Shown here: piece by piece, positions 60,034 to 64,000 of the stretch
Layout: the number at the start of each line of letters is the position of its first letter
Position numbering within the stretch: position 1 is the stretch's first letter
Assembly (NCBI GenBank): GCA_013399855.1
Contig: VXAY01004336.1
Location: 988,076-1,052,075, forward strand
Length of the DNA: 64,000 nt
Direction: 5' to 3'
Origin: Oxyruncus cristatus
Lineage: Eukaryota; Chordata; Aves; Passeriformes; Cotingidae
The notes under the pieces: generated by a model
Told to the model about the DNA's origin: nothing
Databases searched by the model: none
What the model saw: the letters and a program-made list of their open reading frames with translations, nothing else
Translations under genes and position numbers: made by a program

Positions 60034-63000
60034 CTAGGGGCAAAAAAAGATGCCCAATTTCTCAGCAGCACGTCTGCATGGCATCATAGCTTCACATATC
60101 ACACCACTTGTAATACTACTGCTGTCAATTACCAGAATTTCTTCAGGTGGCCATTCTCACAAAGTGCCCAAACTAGATGGAACCTTTCAGACCTTTGTCC
60201 TAGCTGCAACTCTGCAGCACTTCCAGAACAGGTTTCTAAAAGCACAAGCATCAGAATTTTCATTTTTAAACTAAGCAAAATATAAGTACATAACAACCTT
60301 TGTCTCAAAGGCACTTTAATTCAACACTTGCTTACACACATGTCATTTTAGTGGACATTTATTATTTTGTCAGGAATTCATATCAACATAAGATTCGGAA
60401 TAAAGCAGGGTAATTGTTACAGGTCTTAACCTAGTCTTCACTGTGAACTCAGATACAGTTTGTGAGCACCACTGTACAGCCAGTATACCTCAGCTTTTCT
60501 AATACAGTACCCAGTGAAGGGCAGTAGGTTTTTAAGATCATTGGTTTCCCATTACATCAAGTGGGTGACGTCTTCACAGTGAGTCTTCAAGTCCCAAACA
60601 TGTCAGAGGTGAAAAGGGAAATCAGTAATCCCATACCACACAACCCTAATAGCATAACAGTAATCCTTTTTGTCCTTACAGAAACTAGGTACGAACACAG
60701 GAAAATAAGGTCAAAAGGTGAGCAATCAAAATTAAGTGAAGTCAGAACTGGACCTTTCAGTCAGTCTCAAACATGTATCTCCTGCGTGTTCTACAATAAT
60801 GCAGTCTTTACCAATCTGAACCAAGAAAGTCTCTTCTTGCTCTAAAAACATCTGCCTTAATCAGAATCTAAAGAAAAGGCTGCTCCAAAACTAATCTGCA
60901 AATAAAACAGACACTAATATTTTCAAAGCAAATTCCAACAGTCTGTAGTCAAAACATAAGCAGCATTACCACAGTAAAAGGGCTGCTAGAGAAGGGAAAC
61001 ATGAGCAAGTTTCAAAGTTGCCTAAGTGTTTAACACTGACTTCACTGTCAGTATTATTTTATAACAGAAAACGCATGACTATGGAAAACACTGCATAACT
61101 TGAAAAAGTCATAATTTCTATATTCAGTTGGACTGCTGCAGACAATCCCACCATATCCCACCCACTAGCATAAATATTCCTATTTGGAAGGACTGAGGTA
61201 ATGTAAGTAACACACTGATCAGTTCAGCAAATAGGCTGCAGTATGTGCATGGCTAACCCGCAGAATCTAACCATTTATCTCACTTAAAGTATTCAAGTTG
61301 TTCTGAGAACTTACAACTTCCCCATTTATATAATTCTGTATCCATTTCATTTAAAACAAATTGAAATAGCTTTGAAATATTGATGTTGGGAAGAATTTAG
61401 AAGGCTTGTTTTTTCTTTGAGTACTTGGAATATAATAATCTTTTGTGGTAAACTAGTACACTACATCAGGTAAGAGTATCTTCTACTATTGTTTTACATC
61501 ACATCCATAAAATGAGACCAAAACACAACAAAATTAGATTTACGATTTCTTTTTTAAAATACTACTTTGTAAGTTAGAGCAAAGAACTATGTTCAGAAGT
61601 CTGTATTCATTCAGAACTTGGGATTTTAAAAGTGGCTTTCACAGATCTAAGAGTACCTAAAGGAAAAGTTAGAAAAGTATGTTTCATGTTTTGCAGTGGT
61701 CACATCATTTTTTTAGGTCTCTGTGTACATATTATTTCAACTCCCAAAAGTAGTAAAGGAAGAAATTTGGAGTAAGACCAGAGACTCCTTAAAGTCTTCC
61801 CAATTACATTATATACTACAAGATTTCATGTCTCCCAACCCATGTCATTCCTCCAGTCTTACTGCAGCTAAGTCTGACTTAATGCTTGGCAGAACTTACA
61901 GGTAACTTCCTCAAGTAAATAGAAACACAAGAGGAAAAAGTACTAAACTAAACTAACGATATATGAGATGGCCAGGAGATTAAAAAAAATAAACCCTAAA
62001 ATCTGTAGAAGCTGCTGGCGGTGAAGGAGATGCATGTCTGCACTTGAGAAGTTCGCTATGTCAGAAAAAAGCCTGAACAGAACAAAACCAAAAGGAAATT
62101 AAAAAAGCACGTGTCTAAAAGAAAGAAGCAACAAAATCTACACCTAACAGGTATTAATAGGCAGAGAAATCTAGAAAACAAAGGATGCCTCCCAGGTGGC
62201 AGTACATCTTCACTTACCTCATCAGCTTTCAAAGCCTGCTGGAGGCAGACCTACAGAACTTGTGAGGAAAACAGTAAAATTGTCATTGTATACATTATTT
62301 GCATCTCACTACTACAAATCTCAGGGGAACATACCAGTAACTGCTTTGAAAACAAAATTACCCAGGCAAGATCCTTCCCAGCAGCAACACAAGCAGCAGT
62401 TCATACTTGCCAGCTATATGTCTTGCAGCGTGGACCTAACTTTTTTTACAGATAGATAGATTTAATTTACATAGTCTTCAAGGCAGTCAGATGGAAAAGC
62501 AGTATTGATTTCTTGTCTGAACCCCTGCAATTCAGCACTTTGATATAGTGAGCTAAAAAGGCAGACTCCCCCACCCGTGGTTACATACTGCAGTCTCTGG
62601 CACACAGCAATTCCTTGGCGGAGGAGGAGGAGGAGGAATGCAGTAAAGGCCGGGGTCATGCCTCGGCAAAGACCAACCACCAAAACGAAGGCACCACTAG
62701 AGGTAGCAGAGAGAAGAATCTCTTCTTAAAAATAGTATCACCTCCAACTGAAAAGCGTAGCCTGTTGGCAGGCAGAATTAAGTATGCTGTGTTTGAAGGT
62801 ACTGTGAAAGAAGACAGAGAACTTATCCTCCATATGCCTTGACCATCCCAAGAATAAGCCTGCAGAGGCTGTATTCGTGAGAACACTTGGGAACACTTCC
62901 CACATTGTTTTGGGGTTTTGTTTTTTCTAAACATTAATTAAACTCCCTGTAGCTTACCACGGAGAAAACTAAGCTAGAAACAAGGACAAGAAGATAGAAA

Positions 63001-63538
63001 AAAGCTAAATATAGGTATAGTTACCTGATGCTTTAGAATAACCAGTGAGTCATTTCAGTAGAATTAAAGTCATTGCACTAGAATTAAAGCATTCAAAAAT
63101 TAAAGGCTGCTGGTGCACAATCTATAAAAGAATGGAAGACTACATTATGTGTGTATCCAGGCTACAGCTCACAGATCCTTTTTTTTCCCCCCTCCTTCCC
63201 AAGATTACCTGTATTTTATGTTACAAGATGAATAATTTTGAGTTCCTTAACTCAAGGAGTACTATTAATTTGAAGAGACTCAAACTATTAAACTAACCAG
63301 ATATGGAGCTATCATCACTCAGGACTCTATATAAACACCTTCTCCTGCTTCCCTTAACACTGGTACTTAAAATGTTGACTGTGACTAAAATAGGTGAGTG
63401 CAGCAACTTAGTATAATCATGAGCAATCGCTCAAGGAAATGTGATCTAATACTTGTAATTTAAAATTATCTTGCAATCTGACTTACAGAATAAAGAAAAC
63501 AAAGATATCATTCAGCTGAGTCAACATTCTCATTACAG
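60034..63538. other. Anonymous DNA, no gene recognised
   Basis: No repeat family is recognised. At 62217-62237 on the minus strand CAGGCTTTGAAAGCTGATGA followed by G ends at a perfect GTAAGTG donor and follows TCTGCCTCCAG. It encodes QALKADE if used as a 21-base exon. Confidence 0.35.
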
Positions 63539-63599
63539 GCTGGCTATCATGGTGAAAACTCAAGTGAATGAGCACTGCAAAGAAAATGTTCCTACAGAA
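63539..63599 (+). CDS. Candidate internal coding exon (plus strand)
   Basis: The plus-strand acceptor CAACATTCTCATTACAG and the donor GAA before GTAAGT enclose 61 bases. With one leading base the frame reads LAIMVKTQVNEHCKENVPTE and ends in phase 0. Frame 0 is closed by TGA. The segment is in phase with 47417-47537, but the 16-kb distance makes that weak evidence. No family is recognised. Confidence 0.22.
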
Positions 63600-64000
63600 G
63601 TAAGTAGAACAGAAGAAGTAAGAAACAGTCCCAAAGTGAGCATGGTGTAAGTAGATTTATTAATTTCTTCGAACCTGTTCTTGAGAGTAAAACAGAGAAA
63701 GGGAAGACAGATGACAAATAGAAAGCTCTACAGAGGACAAAACCCTACTGGAATAATCCACAGGAAACAGAAAACTTCATTTAGAACTGATGCAAATACA
63801 TCAAGCTTGGAAATCGGACTGATTACATTCTAATGCCAAACAATACCAGGTAAAGACAACTTAAATCACACTGAAATTACTGATTTTTGGGTGAGGTTAT
63901 GTATCTTAGTCTTTACTTTAGCAGCTCACTGTAGAGTGCTTCTGATCATATATTGTTTATCTGAGACAAGAAAAAAATACTTCACTCCTCCAAAAGTTTA
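63600..64000. other. Anonymous DNA, no feature seen
   Basis: AT-rich sequence to the window end, with no repeat or exon-like segment supported. Confidence 0.4.

Noticed and set aside
62217..62258. Longer minus-strand exon ending at a perfect GTAAGTG donor
   Set aside because: All frames of the 42-base version contain stops; only a 21-base version is open, which is too short to claim.

Overview
The window is anonymous, AT-rich vertebrate nuclear DNA, almost certainly from a bird. The recognisable repeats are fragments of the CR1 non-LTR retrotransposon on both strands, with the usual short ATTCTNTGATTC-type 3' ends and strong 5' truncation. There is also one solo LTR of a type I recognise from avian ERVL-like endogenous retroviruses. 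Nothing looks prokaryotic: I see no operons, ribosome-binding sites, CRISPR array, rRNA or tRNA gene. The many short open frames are chance frames, CR1 coding remnants or low-complexity artefacts.

Layout. 1-7.3 kb: anonymous AT-rich DNA with one CR1 tail (2311-2626) and a perfect 20-bp tandem duplication (3971-4010). 7.3-9.1 kb: an internally deleted CR1, a two-copy tandem repeat of about 180 bp that keeps a reading frame open on the minus strand, and a short CR1 tail. 9-17 kb: CR1 pieces plus several spliceable-looking segments on the minus strand. 17-27 kb: mostly unannotatable DNA and one minus-strand CR1. 27.4-29.2 kb: the clearest structure in the window, a plus-strand CR1 split by a younger minus-strand CR1 that carries a 287-base assembly gap. 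29.2-37 kb: a phase-compatible pair of candidate exons ending in a stop. 44.8-46.9 kb: a CR1 and the solo LTR. 52.7-53.0 kb: a CpG-dense patch that could be a promoter. 56.9-57.0 kb: a possible TATA-driven first exon encoding a signal peptide. The rest is non-coding as far as I can see.

No complete gene can be assembled from sequence alone. The candidate exons are short, and strong splice-site pairs around open frames occur by chance many times in 64 kb, so all carry low confidence and no gene name. If real, they mean the window lies inside or between large-intron genes on both strands. No novel multi-gene system is visible; the most informative observations are the nested CR1, the in-frame 180-bp duplication, the CpG patch and the possible first exon.
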